Shown: positions 34,507-44,012, counted from the stretch's first letter. The stretch: DNA of 64,000 nucleotides from Marinoscillum sp964351625 (GCA_964351625.1 CAYGOV010000005.1:1-64000); one strand, 5' to 3'. Made by a program: numbers and translations. The notes: generated from the sequence alone by a model not told the origin.

Positions 34507-35649
34507 TCAATAGTCTTTGAGTTTTTTTGGGCTATAAATAGAATGGGTATACCCAAATGTGAAGGAAATGAAATTCAATGAGACATCTGATTCAGCAAAT
34601 GCCACATCAAATGTCGTTTGCTGATTCGCATAGCGCTCACCCCCATTGATATAGTTTTTTAGACTATTATCATATCTCGCTTCGAAAGTCAAAAAATTCG
34701 TCTTGATACGAAATTTGAGACCTAAACCACCTATAAGAGAATAGTTAATTTGATTTATCTGGTTTGAATCATTGAATTGAGGCCCATCTGTAAGATTGAA
34801 GGTAGTCCCAACAGATGAAACTGCCGAGCTATAATTGCCTTTCAATAGATAATCAAACGAACCACCCAAAAATACGTAAGGCAAAAACTTTTGATCTCTA
34901 TTTTCATATCCATAGGTATATTGTACAATAAATGGTGCACGCAAATTCATCTGACTATTCACTGTTGATACTACTAAGTCTGGGTCATTAATATATGAAT
35001 CAACATTATATTTTGAAATTCTAATTTGAGGACCTAAACCCACCTCAATTCCTCTTCCAAAGTATCGCTCAAAGAGAATTTCGAAGTTCAAACCAATTCC
35101 AAGTCCGTTTACAGGCATGAAAGCATTATCCGTCGTATCAGCATCATTAACTAACGTTCCAGCTGGTAGCGTGTATGATTTATCACCAGAAGCCGTTTTA
35201 CCATTATAAAAGGCTGGCACCAACTCAGTTTGTGCTACACCATAAGTGCCCAAAATTTTTGGACTCGAAAAATTGACTCCAACTCGGGTCGCAATTCTAA
35301 ATATTGGTCTTGTTCGGAATTGATTATAGAGGAAGAATAGCTCAGCAGGATCTACCTGTGGATCTAATCTATGCTCTGGCTCCTCTTTGAGCAAATCAAT
35401 AAGCGCCTGCTCCGCTTGCGCCTCTTTATCAGTGAAAATATAAACTAATGTCAACAGCTTTTTCACCCTGATCTCTTCTTCATGGGTGTAGCCTCCAGAA
35501 GCTAAACATGCTTGCACCATACTTGGAATACCAATAAGCCGCCCTGCCTCATACTCATCCTCTGCTTGATTTAGCTTCTGGGTACAGTTTTGTGCATAAA
35601 GTGATAGTACAAAAAAACTTGAAAGGATAAATAGGTATAGTTTTTTCAT
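34507..35649 (-). CDS. Outer-membrane beta-barrel protein with N-terminal helical (TPR-like) domain
   Basis: A 380-residue protein with signal peptide MKKLYLFILSSFFVLSLYAQ. Residues 20-110 are helical with a TPR-like or SusD-like pattern (QKLNQAEDEYEAGRLIGIPS, then KKLLTLVYIFTDKEAQAEQA). Residues about 115-370 form alternating amphipathic strands rich in G, Y and F (RVGVNFSSPKILG, GIGLNFEILFERYFG, PYVFLGGSFDYLLKG, LIGGLGLKFRI), typical of the PorT-like/OmpA-type barrel superfamily of Bacteroidetes. It starts 1 bp after the stop of the nSTAND gene and ends 9 bp before the lipoprotein gene, so it belongs to the same operon. It probably connects the periplasmic part of the NTPase to the outer membrane; that link is inference. 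Confidence 0.82.
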   Translation of the reverse strand: MKKLYLFILSSFFVLSLYAQNCTQKLNQAEDEYEAGRLIGIPSMVQACLASGGYTHEEEIRVKKLLTLVYIFTDKEAQAEQALIDLLKEEPEHRLDPQVDPAELFFLYNQFRTRPIFRIATRVGVNFSSPKILGTYGVAQTELVPAFYNGKTASGDKSYTLPAGTLVNDADTTDNAFMPVNGLGIGLNFEILFERYFGRGIEVGLGPQIRISKYNVDSYINDPDLVVSTVNSQMNLRAPFIVQYTYGYENRDQKFLPYVFLGGSFDYLLKGNYSSAVSSVGTTFNLTDGPQFNDSNQINQINYSLIGGLGLKFRIKTNFLTFEARYDNSLKNYINGGERYANQQTTFDVAFAESDVSLNFISFTFGYTHSIYSPKKLKDY

Positions 35650-35650
35650 A

Positions 35651-38600
35651 TTATTCAGTTTCTTCTCCTATCTCCAATCCTGGGCAAGTGTTTACATAAG
35701 CTATTTGCTCAGGATCACCAACATATTGCCTCCATTCGGTCACAGACATATTTGAAGATACTAAACCACAAATCTGAGATGCATAGGTATCAGGTTTTGT
35801 TTGAAAAATCCTGATAATCCCATCAGCTGATCCTGTTGCAAACTCAGTCCCATTAGGGTGGAAATCTATGGTCCAAACCCAATCTTTATGATCACTAAAC
35901 ACTGTTGGTAGATCATAAATATTATTTAAATCCCACATCCTTGCCGTCTTATCTCTACTTGTAGCAGCTAATAAGTTATTATCAGGACTAAAATGCACAT
36001 CAGTAATTGGAGATGTGAAACCAGTCAATTTCGGACCCCAACGATGCTTTTCTTTGAGATCCCAAATAACTAAATCCCCTTTATCATCCCCAAAGGCTAG
36101 CTTATCACCTGCATTATTAAAATGTATAGCATGTACGGCTCCTCCATTTTTTCTGAAAATATTTCTCGAAGTGTAATTAGGATCTGTTAGATCAATAATC
36201 ATCACCTCCCCAGATTCAGTTCCTGCTGCAAGTGTATTGCCATCAGGCGACAATGCAAGCGTTTTAGCGCGTGCACTAGATTGCGCTACTTGAACAGTTT
36301 TTTTAGTTGCAAGATTGTGGTATAAGATTCTGCTATCCGCACCGCTCGAAAAGAAGTTCTTACTATCAGGCGTGAATACTAAATCATAAATAGTCCCACC
36401 TACGTGACCGTCTATAGATATAGGTGCATCTTCTCTTTTCTTGAGATCAATCACGAGAATATGATTATCATCGGTACCAAGTGCCAAGTATCGCTCATCT
36501 GGACTTAAATTAACTACCCTATTTACATGAGCCTTACTATATAGTTCAGAATAGGTACGCTTACCAGAAGCATAATCCCATACGAGTAATCTACCATCAC
36601 TACCAGCTGAATACATTCTTTTACCATCCTCAGAAAAAGCTACAGATCTCACAGCAACAGTTTTCTCTATACCTGTCAAAGCATCCTTTATAGGTAAGTG
36701 CCCATGATATTGATTCAATATAGAGTCTCCATTGTTTCTATATGTCGTCTCGGTATTGCCATCTGACTTTTCCGTTACCGTGACGTCACTTAAGACCCCA
36801 ACCAATCCTGAATATACCCCAGCATAAATATCACCATTGTACGCTTTATCAGGATCCCCATACTCTTGATAGAAATCATAAGCCTGCTTGGCAACAACTG
36901 CCTTCAGCTCTCTTTCTGGAATTCCATTGGCCTTAATCGCCATGGACTGTGCTACTGATTGAAGGCGCAACCTATTTGCACGATCAGCAGCTGCAGCTGC
37001 TTTTGTCTCAGCAATCTTAGCTGCTTCGGTTTGTTCGTTAGCCAAAATTAAATTAGCATCAGCTTTCTTTTTAGATTCTTCAGCTTCCGCTTGAGCCTTT
37101 TTGGCTGCCAAAGCTTGTTCTGTTGCTATTTGAGCTTGTCGTGTAGCTTCAGCATTTGCTACTTCCGCTTTACCTAAAGCCTCAGTAGCCAATCGTTCTT
37201 GTTTCCTAGCCTCTGCTGCTGATATTCGTGCTTCTTCGGCTTGCTTCTCTGCATCTTCGGCATTCTTCTTTGCAAGTTCACTTTGAACCTGTGCTAAGGC
37301 TGATTGCTTATCAGCTTCATTTGCTTTGATGTTCGCAAACACAACAAAGAAAATGGAAACCAAAGCTGCCATACCAAGCACCACAGCGAATACCCGCATA
37401 CGCTTAACCGCCCGCTTTTGAAGTAGTTCTTTGTTGCGCTGCTCAGTTAGATATGCCTTCTCAGAAGTTTCTAAGAAAACTAAAGTTCTTTCGAAAGCTG
37501 GATTGTAACGTTGACCCCAAACTAGCGTTGGTCTGTTCTCTTCCTTCCAGTTAATCGCTAACTGAAGATCGGGCATTTTCCACAAAGATGCCTTTCCTTC
37601 TTGGAAGCGCTCTGCAGCTTCAGAAAGTTTAAGGTACATCTCTGCTGCTTTTGACTCTTCATCAAGCCAGCGTTTCAGTCTATCCCAAATCCTCATGAGA
37701 CTCTCATGAGAAATATCTACCACCGTCTCAGATTCTAACCTCACTCCATAAGGAGGCATTAATAATGATCTTCCAGGCTCCCTGAATTTATCAACTACTC
37801 TGCAAACCTCATCTTCAGTAACCCCTGCTATAGCTGAGATGGTAGCAATTTTTGTTGGTCTCCTAATCCCTTGATTTTCACTACCTCTTTCGGTGAGTGA
37901 CTTGAACATTACTTCACAGATCTCCTTTTCCCGTTTGTTCAACGAATCATATGCTTCATTGGCATGCTGTGACAATGCTTCCCGAAGTGTACCAATAGCA
38001 TTGTAATGACGCAAATCCATCATTTCTTGTGGCTTTCTAGTATCCACCCAGTTTGCCCACGTTCTCATGAGCGCATGCTGAAGTATAGGTAACTGATCTG
38101 GATTGTCACCCACGTCATTGAGCAATTGCTGAGTCAAGCGAGGTGAAATTTTACCGCCCCCTACTGCGACAGGACCCTCTATGGCCACACGCTTTTGATC
38201 ACGAGTCATCTGAGGAATCAGATAATGCGAATCATTTATCATTTGGGTCAAGTCAGGGAATTTGGCACACTCGCCTATAAAATCCGAACGCATGGTAATG
38301 GTAACATAGATTGGCTCAGCAAATTGATGAACAGCCTCTAGTAGTAAATTCACAAAGGCAGAAGATTCATCCATGTCTGATGTGGCCGCCTCTAGCTTTC
38401 TAAATCGGAATAGCTCTTCAAATTGGTCAATAACGACCAAAATATTCTGGTCGCTTTCTGTCTTAAGCTGTCTAATAACCTCGACCAAACCGAGAGAACT
38501 ACTTCGTAGGACAGTACCAATGATTGTTTTCTTAATTAATTTATCTTCTTCTGAAAGCTGAGAATAGGCCTTGTCCTTAATCAACAACGCTTCAGCGAGA

Positions 38601-38920
38601 TTATCAATCGGTCCCCCACCTGGACGAGCAACTACTACTCGCCAGTTAGAACCAGCTTCCGTCATGAAACCTCCGACTAAACTAGGAACTAAGCCACAAT
38701 ACATGAATGAGGATTTTCCTGAACCTGAGGCACCTAGAATACCGACAAATTTATTGTCGGCCAATTTCACAAGTACCTCATCACTTTGGCCTTCACGACC
38801 AAAAAATAGATGTCCTTCCTCAATCCCGAAAGGTCTTAGACCTGGAAAGGGATTGATTAATTCAGTGATATCAACGATATCCTGATTTTGATTTTGTACT
38901 TCAATGTTCTGGTTACTCAT
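35651..38920 (-). CDS. nSTAND1-type NTPase with TM segment, coiled coil and WD40 propeller
   Basis: A 1,089-residue protein. Residues 20-45 carry the NPFPGLRPF...FFGRE opening typical of the nSTAND1/Novel-STAND family. Walker A is GASGSGKSS at 63-71 and Walker B ILVVIDQFEELF at 160-171; ITMRSDF (210-216) and LPILQHALMRTW (279-290) follow. A winged-helix-like region with DISHESLMRIWDRLKRWL ends near 421. A single hydrophobic segment lies at 512-532, preceded by KRAVKRMR; by the positive-inside rule the NTPase is cytosolic and the rest periplasmic. An Ala/Glu-rich coiled coil spans 535-655. At least seven WD40-like repeats follow from about 750 to 1060 (for example VRSVAFSEDGKRMYSAGSDG, ITDVHFSPDNNLLAATSRDK). 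STAND proteins act as NTP-dependent switches. It overlaps the DUF4062/TIR-like gene by 1 nt (TAATG). Confidence 0.9.
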   Translation of the reverse strand: MSNQNIEVQNQNQDIVDITELINPFPGLRPFGIEEGHLFFGREGQSDEVLVKLADNKFVGILGASGSGKSSFMYCGLVPSLVGGFMTEAGSNWRVVVARPGGGPIDNLAEALLIKDKAYSQLSEEDKLIKKTIIGTVLRSSSLGLVEVIRQLKTESDQNILVVIDQFEELFRFRKLEAATSDMDESSAFVNLLLEAVHQFAEPIYVTITMRSDFIGECAKFPDLTQMINDSHYLIPQMTRDQKRVAIEGPVAVGGGKISPRLTQQLLNDVGDNPDQLPILQHALMRTWANWVDTRKPQEMMDLRHYNAIGTLREALSQHANEAYDSLNKREKEICEVMFKSLTERGSENQGIRRPTKIATISAIAGVTEDEVCRVVDKFREPGRSLLMPPYGVRLESETVVDISHESLMRIWDRLKRWLDEESKAAEMYLKLSEAAERFQEGKASLWKMPDLQLAINWKEENRPTLVWGQRYNPAFERTLVFLETSEKAYLTEQRNKELLQKRAVKRMRVFAVVLGMAALVSIFFVVFANIKANEADKQSALAQVQSELAKKNAEDAEKQAEEARISAAEARKQERLATEALGKAEVANAEATRQAQIATEQALAAKKAQAEAEESKKKADANLILANEQTEAAKIAETKAAAAADRANRLRLQSVAQSMAIKANGIPERELKAVVAKQAYDFYQEYGDPDKAYNGDIYAGVYSGLVGVLSDVTVTEKSDGNTETTYRNNGDSILNQYHGHLPIKDALTGIEKTVAVRSVAFSEDGKRMYSAGSDGRLLVWDYASGKRTYSELYSKAHVNRVVNLSPDERYLALGTDDNHILVIDLKKREDAPISIDGHVGGTIYDLVFTPDSKNFFSSGADSRILYHNLATKKTVQVAQSSARAKTLALSPDGNTLAAGTESGEVMIIDLTDPNYTSRNIFRKNGGAVHAIHFNNAGDKLAFGDDKGDLVIWDLKEKHRWGPKLTGFTSPITDVHFSPDNNLLAATSRDKTARMWDLNNIYDLPTVFSDHKDWVWTIDFHPNGTEFATGSADGIIRIFQTKPDTYASQICGLVSSNMSVTEWRQYVGDPEQIAYVNTCPGLEIGEETE

Positions 38921-40422
38921 TATTTTCCTAGTTTGGTTAGAAAAGGTGCTAAATGTTCTGGCTTAAATCCGCCATTCTTGCCAAGCACCATGGCTTTATT
39001 CTTTTCGTAGTGGCTCAAATCCACTTCCTTTTCACCTTCAAAATACACCGCCTTAGCCTGAAGTTTCTTTTCACGTCCGAATCCTGGTGCTTTCAAAAGA
39101 TCCTGAAGCTTTGTTTTTATCCAAGCTTCTTTGGCATTTCCAAAATAGATAATTGAGGCATCACATCTCCTCAAATTTTCTTGATGGACATACCGAATAT
39201 CAACCAAATCACCTTCATAACTTGGTGAAACCACTTTATACCCAGATTTATCTAGGTATTCTTTCAATAGATTACTGTTTTTAGTATCAGATTTATCTTG
39301 AATGAGATAGATGATTTTCATTTTTTCATCTCCTATCTTTAGATCACCTCCATCTCTTCTAGTTCTATTAAAACGACCTCCAGATACTAACTCTTCCCGA
39401 ATTATAGCTTTTAACTCTTGTAGTGTGATTTGCAATACTTCAGCTTCTTCAAGAGATGCTGCATCACTTTTAAGGTCTTCTATGAATATTTTTTGTCTTT
39501 CAGTTACATTCTTTAAATCTGGAGAAACCCATATGAGACGACTGAAATTATTATCTTTCTTGGCTGTCTTATTATGCTCCAAGACTTCATACGTATGATT
39601 GGAAGCAATCTTATTTTGAATATCCACTACCGATATGTCGGAGCCTTTTGGCTTATAGCCATAATCCTCACCAATTAAGTGGATTGAAAGTCTACATTTA
39701 TGCAAATCCTCTCTTACCTGAGTCTCTAATTGACCCACTTCCTTTGCCAAAGTGTGCTGTGGTAGAACTCTGTAACCGTGACGTATCAATTCACGCTTGA
39801 TAATGTCACGTTGAATAACCATATCAACCCCAGTACTCGCCAAATAGACTGTTTTTTCTACTGGCACTTCTTCTATTGCCTTTTTTATTTTGCTTGACAT
39901 ATCAACATTTATCAAATGATTGATGTCATAGGCAATATCCACTAATTTCATCCAATAAGAGCGCTCTGCATCCGTACCAAAGAACCGCTTAAATTCCTGT
40001 GCTTCACCAGTTAAGGGATCCACCATGAAGAAATCAAATGTTATCAAGTTGGAAAAGTTACTTAGTTGATCGTCTTCATTGAAAGGTGCTTTATGAACTT
40101 TGAAAAACCTTGAAACCCCATCGATTATTAATAAATCATTCTTGATCACTTCTTCAGCCTGATCATTGAGACGTTTAATGAAATTTGTGTTTTTCATCAG
40201 CGCAGGAGAGCTCAATAGGATGACGATAAGAGATTCTCTTAAATCCACTTCACTTAATTGCGCATCAGAGACCAATCTAATCTCTGGAGCGTCACGTGAT
40301 ATTTGAGAAAGAAGTGTAGACAAAAACTTATGGAAATTAGATACCCACCCTTTAAGACCTCCTTCTATAGGTTGATTATCTTCTTGCGAGAAGCATAACA
40401 ATATCTCTTTCTTCAATTCCAT
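38920..40422 (-). CDS. Tandem TIR/DUF4062-like protein
   Basis: A soluble 500-residue protein that appears to hold three related alpha/beta domains. N-terminal (1-175) begins EILLCFSQEDN, with SDAQLSEVDLRESLIVILLS resembling a TIR-like loop and strand. Middle (188-350) has the DUF4062 hallmark KTVYLASTGVDMVIQRDIIK, then IRHGYRVLP and CRLSIHLIGEDYGYKP. C-terminal (368-500) has KIIYLIQDKSDTKNSNLLKE, then GYKVVSP and CDASIIYFGNAKEAW, again a TIR-like strand-helix pattern. DUF4062 and TIR-like domains are frequent partners of STAND NTPases in biological-conflict and signalling systems. Whether any domain keeps NADase activity cannot be judged by eye. It is 30 bp after the transporter/HEAT/CNB gene and overlaps the nSTAND gene by one base. 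Confidence 0.8.
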   Translation of the reverse strand: MELKKEILLCFSQEDNQPIEGGLKGWVSNFHKFLSTLLSQISRDAPEIRLVSDAQLSEVDLRESLIVILLSSPALMKNTNFIKRLNDQAEEVIKNDLLIIDGVSRFFKVHKAPFNEDDQLSNFSNLITFDFFMVDPLTGEAQEFKRFFGTDAERSYWMKLVDIAYDINHLINVDMSSKIKKAIEEVPVEKTVYLASTGVDMVIQRDIIKRELIRHGYRVLPQHTLAKEVGQLETQVREDLHKCRLSIHLIGEDYGYKPKGSDISVVDIQNKIASNHTYEVLEHNKTAKKDNNFSRLIWVSPDLKNVTERQKIFIEDLKSDAASLEEAEVLQITLQELKAIIREELVSGGRFNRTRRDGGDLKIGDEKMKIIYLIQDKSDTKNSNLLKEYLDKSGYKVVSPSYEGDLVDIRYVHQENLRRCDASIIYFGNAKEAWIKTKLQDLLKAPGFGREKKLQAKAVYFEGEKEVDLSHYEKNKAMVLGKNGGFKPEHLAPFLTKLGK

Positions 40423-40452
40423 TTTAGTTAGGTTAGGCTATTCCTTTGGTAT

Positions 40453-43400
40453 TTATAAATTCAACATTATGTCTGCAATCTCCACTTGCTCCTCTTCCAC
40501 AACTACACGATTCAATATTTTAAAGTAAGCTTCTACGATCTCCAAATGCCTTGACATTAAATCCTGTAACTCTTCCTTACGCAAAACAAGTAAGGTGCAC
40601 CTATTCCTTGTTATAGCTCGATAGTTGAACTGATTAGATTCGAGTATAAATTCTTGACCAATCAAACCTCCACGCATTCGCTCTTCGACTTTAGTGTCCT
40701 CCTGGTATATATCCACAATACCCTCTACCAAAATATATAATGGAGCATTACCTGAATCTCCCTGATCAATGATCGTGGTTCCCTCCATTAACTTCACCTC
40801 ATCCAACTCCTCTGCTATATAAGTTATGAGCTGACCAGAAACTTCTTGAAACTCTGGCACTTCTTTTAAGAGCAAAACTCGCTGAATCAAGAGTAGCTTT
40901 TGGTGGTATTCTTCATCCTCACCTTGAAAAACAGGTGGGACTATCGCCTTGTCAAGTTCCTTCTTCACACCTGGTCTCAGTCGCTTTGTGTGCTCATGAT
41001 ACAGATTCTTGTCTATGTTGTATATAGTGTAAGCACAAGTTTCCCTGAGCAGGTTATCAGAATTAAAAAGATTAGCAATTAAATCATTCGAAATGATTCG
41101 TTCCTCCATTGTACTGATTCGATAGATTGCTAATGCCTTAGTGTATCGATTAATACGGTTATAATCTCTGTTGATTATCTGTAGAAGTAAATCATAATAC
41201 GATTCAAATTCTTCTGGTGGAAAATAATTTTCCAATTTCTCAAGTCTCTCTGTCACTTTGAGCTCATCCATGACAGGTATGAGTTTAGGCTTAAGTTCCT
41301 CTTCAACGAAAATATCCATCATTTCTACGGCAAAGGTAATTCCATCAACCTCTCCGCTCTGAATACTATCTCTTACTAATTTGACATTTTGAGGATCATA
41401 GATCATCCCAAGCAACATAAAGATATTATCATAATTGACCTTATTCTCTTCAGAAAATGCTTCATGAATCATTTCATCCGTTTGATCCATTTTGGGTATA
41501 TCTAATAAAGCCTTAATATTCCAAGCAATATCCGTTATTTCAGACTCTATGGCTATTTTAATCCGTGCTGCTTGAAAATCTCTTGCCTTAAATCCATTAA
41601 AACTCAATGATAGAAGTATCTCCGAAACAATCTTTTTGTCAGGGAAATCTATTTTTTTCCATAATAAATCGATCCCTGATTTACCTCCAATCCTGCCAAG
41701 AAGTTGGACTACTCTAAGCATAGTGGCCTTATATTGACCAGTCTTATAAAATGCTGAGTCGATTACGTGAAATCCAGCTTCTCCTCCGTTATTGAGCGAT
41801 GACATTGCTGTATTTCCGTAAGTGGAGAGGTGTAAATTCTCAACTAAGACAGGCCATATTTCTGGTCTTTTAATCTTCCCTGCAGTTATCATAGCTGCAA
41901 GCCGCACATTTGGGTTGATATCTCGCAACAACTCATTTAAATAAGGCAAAAACTTGTCTTCTGTAGATTTAACCAAAAGTCTTGCTCCATGAATCCGATC
42001 TTTAGATTCTGTTGATCTAATCAAGGTCCGTATACTAATGTCGTTCAATTCAAAAGCGTCTGCCTTCTCTAGTGTTGCAATACACTTATTCGCAACTTCA
42101 ATTACCTCATCATTTCCTTCAGTTTTAAAGTCTTTTTTAATAATACTAAGAGCCTCAAACACATAGTATTCTTCAAGCTTTTGATATGCATACTTTCTTA
42201 AAGTTGCTTGCTTTGAATTGAGCAAATCCAATAGTGCAAATTCAAATTGAATTGGATCAAGTCTTTCCATGATCCTTAATCCAGTAAGTGCTCTTTCAGC
42301 ATCTTTTGAGCTAATTTCTCTCTTCAAAACATTCAAGGTACTTTCTTCATTCCTAGTACCATCTGCTCCCATTGCATTCTTTTGCTCATTAAGGGTTTGC
42401 TGAAGGGTAATTTTGTATTGATTGAAAAGTTTACCCGATAAATAAACCACGACAATTGCTAACGCCACTATGAAGTATGAGAAGTGTATTAGTTTAAAGA
42501 AAATAAGTAGCCCTAAACCAATTTGAGCGGCTCCTGCTACAAGTGTAGCTAGTTCATTTACTACCCCTTCTATTCTAGTTTGAATATCAAAACGAATTTT
42601 AATATCAATCGGCAGAAAGAATAACTTAAATGCTGGACTCTCTAATGCATCTTTTAGTGAAGCAGTAAAGGCTTTACCACAAGCTATGAACATAAAAAAA
42701 AGAATGAACTCATCATTCTTTACTTCATATCCAAAAAGATGACCTGAGACAATGCCTCCAATGGTAAATAATATCAAAATGAGTGGCATGGTCATCAATG
42801 CCACTTTAATCCCAAATCGGCCAATAATAATATCATTCACAAAGCTCTGAATCAAGAAACTCATGATCATAACGGTTCCGCTAAAGAAAGACAGGAAGTT
42901 GGTTAACTCCTGCTCATCTGGATACATAATTTCCGTGGCTGAATAGAAGGTGTAATCCACGAACACACTTGCTCCCATGGAGAAGATGAGGAAAAGTGAA
43001 AGTAACCTTAAGTATGGATCTTTGAGAAGATCAAAGAAACTAATTTCCTTCACCTTCTTATCATTAGGATCAGTCTTAGTTGCCTTATTGACATTGAAGT
43101 CTTTTACTATCCAAATTGTAAAAAAGAAAACGCCGAAAGATGAAATAGCTGAAACGAACAGCAAATCATAAGTAGAATCTATAAAATCCAATTGAGTGAT
43201 AAACGGAATCGAAAAGAACGCAATTATTGTTGCAGTAAGCGCACCCGTATCAATACCACCTATAATACGCTTCGATGCTCTAAGGTCAAAAATTCGTCCA
43301 AAAATTCCCCAAAAACCCAATAGTGTAATTGCAGTGATAGGCCCTATCATCACAAACATAACGAAAGGGAGTAATTGAAAACCAGCAGCATCTTGATCGT

Positions 43401-43719
43401 AATCTGTCCATTCAAACGCCCCTCTCATAAGGACCATAAAGACGAAAATCAAAAATAAATTTGAAATAATCAAAGAAGAGTAACGAACCCTCTTCTGGAG
43501 GTAAACAAACAGAACCGTAGATACAATTCCTGCACCACCAGCGCAGAAAAAGGCCACATCTAGATATGGTTCGCCAAGAACGTCCAAGAAAAGTGTCTCA
43601 GAGCCAATCTGGTAGGTAGCTAGAAAAATACCCATAAAAAAACCCATGCCCAATAAAAGCAACATAGGTTTCTCCTCACCTGGTTCTCCTCCAAGAAATT
43701 CTAAAAACGACTTAATCAC
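40453..43719 (-). CDS. NTT/MFS-like membrane protein fused to HEAT repeats and cyclic-nucleotide-binding domain
   Basis: A 1,088-residue protein beginning with GTG at 43719 (an in-frame stop lies 12 nt upstream and no ATG comes between). Residues 17-430 contain about 11-12 hydrophobic segments resembling the nucleotide transporter (Npt1/NTT, ADP/ATP translocase-like) branch of the major facilitator fold. Residues about 460-900 are HEAT-like helical repeats (for example FLPYLNELLRDINPNVRLAA). Residues 957-1075 form a Crp-type ligand-binding domain: GTTIIDQGDSGNAPLYILVEG, then GLIGQEFILES and FNYRAIT, where the Glu and Arg of the phosphate-binding cassette appear retained although spacing is unusual. 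A cyclic nucleotide or similar ligand may gate the membrane part. It is the first gene of the minus-strand train. Confidence 0.85.
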   Translation of the reverse strand: MIKSFLEFLGGEPGEEKPMLLLLGMGFFMGIFLATYQIGSETLFLDVLGEPYLDVAFFCAGGAGIVSTVLFVYLQKRVRYSSLIISNLFLIFVFMVLMRGAFEWTDYDQDAAGFQLLPFVMFVMIGPITAITLLGFWGIFGRIFDLRASKRIIGGIDTGALTATIIAFFSIPFITQLDFIDSTYDLLFVSAISSFGVFFFTIWIVKDFNVNKATKTDPNDKKVKEISFFDLLKDPYLRLLSLFLIFSMGASVFVDYTFYSATEIMYPDEQELTNFLSFFSGTVMIMSFLIQSFVNDIIIGRFGIKVALMTMPLILILFTIGGIVSGHLFGYEVKNDEFILFFMFIACGKAFTASLKDALESPAFKLFFLPIDIKIRFDIQTRIEGVVNELATLVAGAAQIGLGLLIFFKLIHFSYFIVALAIVVVYLSGKLFNQYKITLQQTLNEQKNAMGADGTRNEESTLNVLKREISSKDAERALTGLRIMERLDPIQFEFALLDLLNSKQATLRKYAYQKLEEYYVFEALSIIKKDFKTEGNDEVIEVANKCIATLEKADAFELNDISIRTLIRSTESKDRIHGARLLVKSTEDKFLPYLNELLRDINPNVRLAAMITAGKIKRPEIWPVLVENLHLSTYGNTAMSSLNNGGEAGFHVIDSAFYKTGQYKATMLRVVQLLGRIGGKSGIDLLWKKIDFPDKKIVSEILLSLSFNGFKARDFQAARIKIAIESEITDIAWNIKALLDIPKMDQTDEMIHEAFSEENKVNYDNIFMLLGMIYDPQNVKLVRDSIQSGEVDGITFAVEMMDIFVEEELKPKLIPVMDELKVTERLEKLENYFPPEEFESYYDLLLQIINRDYNRINRYTKALAIYRISTMEERIISNDLIANLFNSDNLLRETCAYTIYNIDKNLYHEHTKRLRPGVKKELDKAIVPPVFQGEDEEYHQKLLLIQRVLLLKEVPEFQEVSGQLITYIAEELDEVKLMEGTTIIDQGDSGNAPLYILVEGIVDIYQEDTKVEERMRGGLIGQEFILESNQFNYRAITRNRCTLLVLRKEELQDLMSRHLEIVEAYFKILNRVVVEEEQVEIADIMLNL

Positions 43720-44012
43720 AACTGGTAGTATTTAATACGCTTCTCTAAAATTAAGTATAATATTTCTCCTATTCAATCGAATAATTTTCTTTTTTCATGA
43801 TTGACATGTGAAGAGATGAAAAATCCCTAAAATCAGACAGACTACTAAATTGTTGATTTGCAATTGTTTAACTAAAAGAGCAAATACATTACGGATGCAT
43901 TTAGACTAAAATAAACATTGTATTTTTTTTGCATTATATCAAGAAATATTTTTCATGATTTAAGATGAAATTTCAATCCAAAACCACAATTTCAGGCGGC
44001 TCGAAAAGCTAC
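43720..44012. other. Intergenic region upstream of the nSTAND gene train
   Basis: 293 bp of AT-rich DNA between the stop of the minus-strand barrel gene and the GTG start of the first gene of the train. The promoter of the train should lie here. The best -7-like element on the minus strand is TGTATTTG (43881-43888), one base from TAnnTTTG, with no good -33 partner. No hairpin terminator is evident, so read-through from the barrel gene is possible. Confidence 0.4.

Noticed and set aside
35651..40422. Calling the nSTAND and TIR-like genes a known antiphage system
   Set aside because: The domain families occur in such systems, but the outer-membrane, lipoprotein and transporter partners do not match any defence operon I can name, so only a hypothesis is offered.
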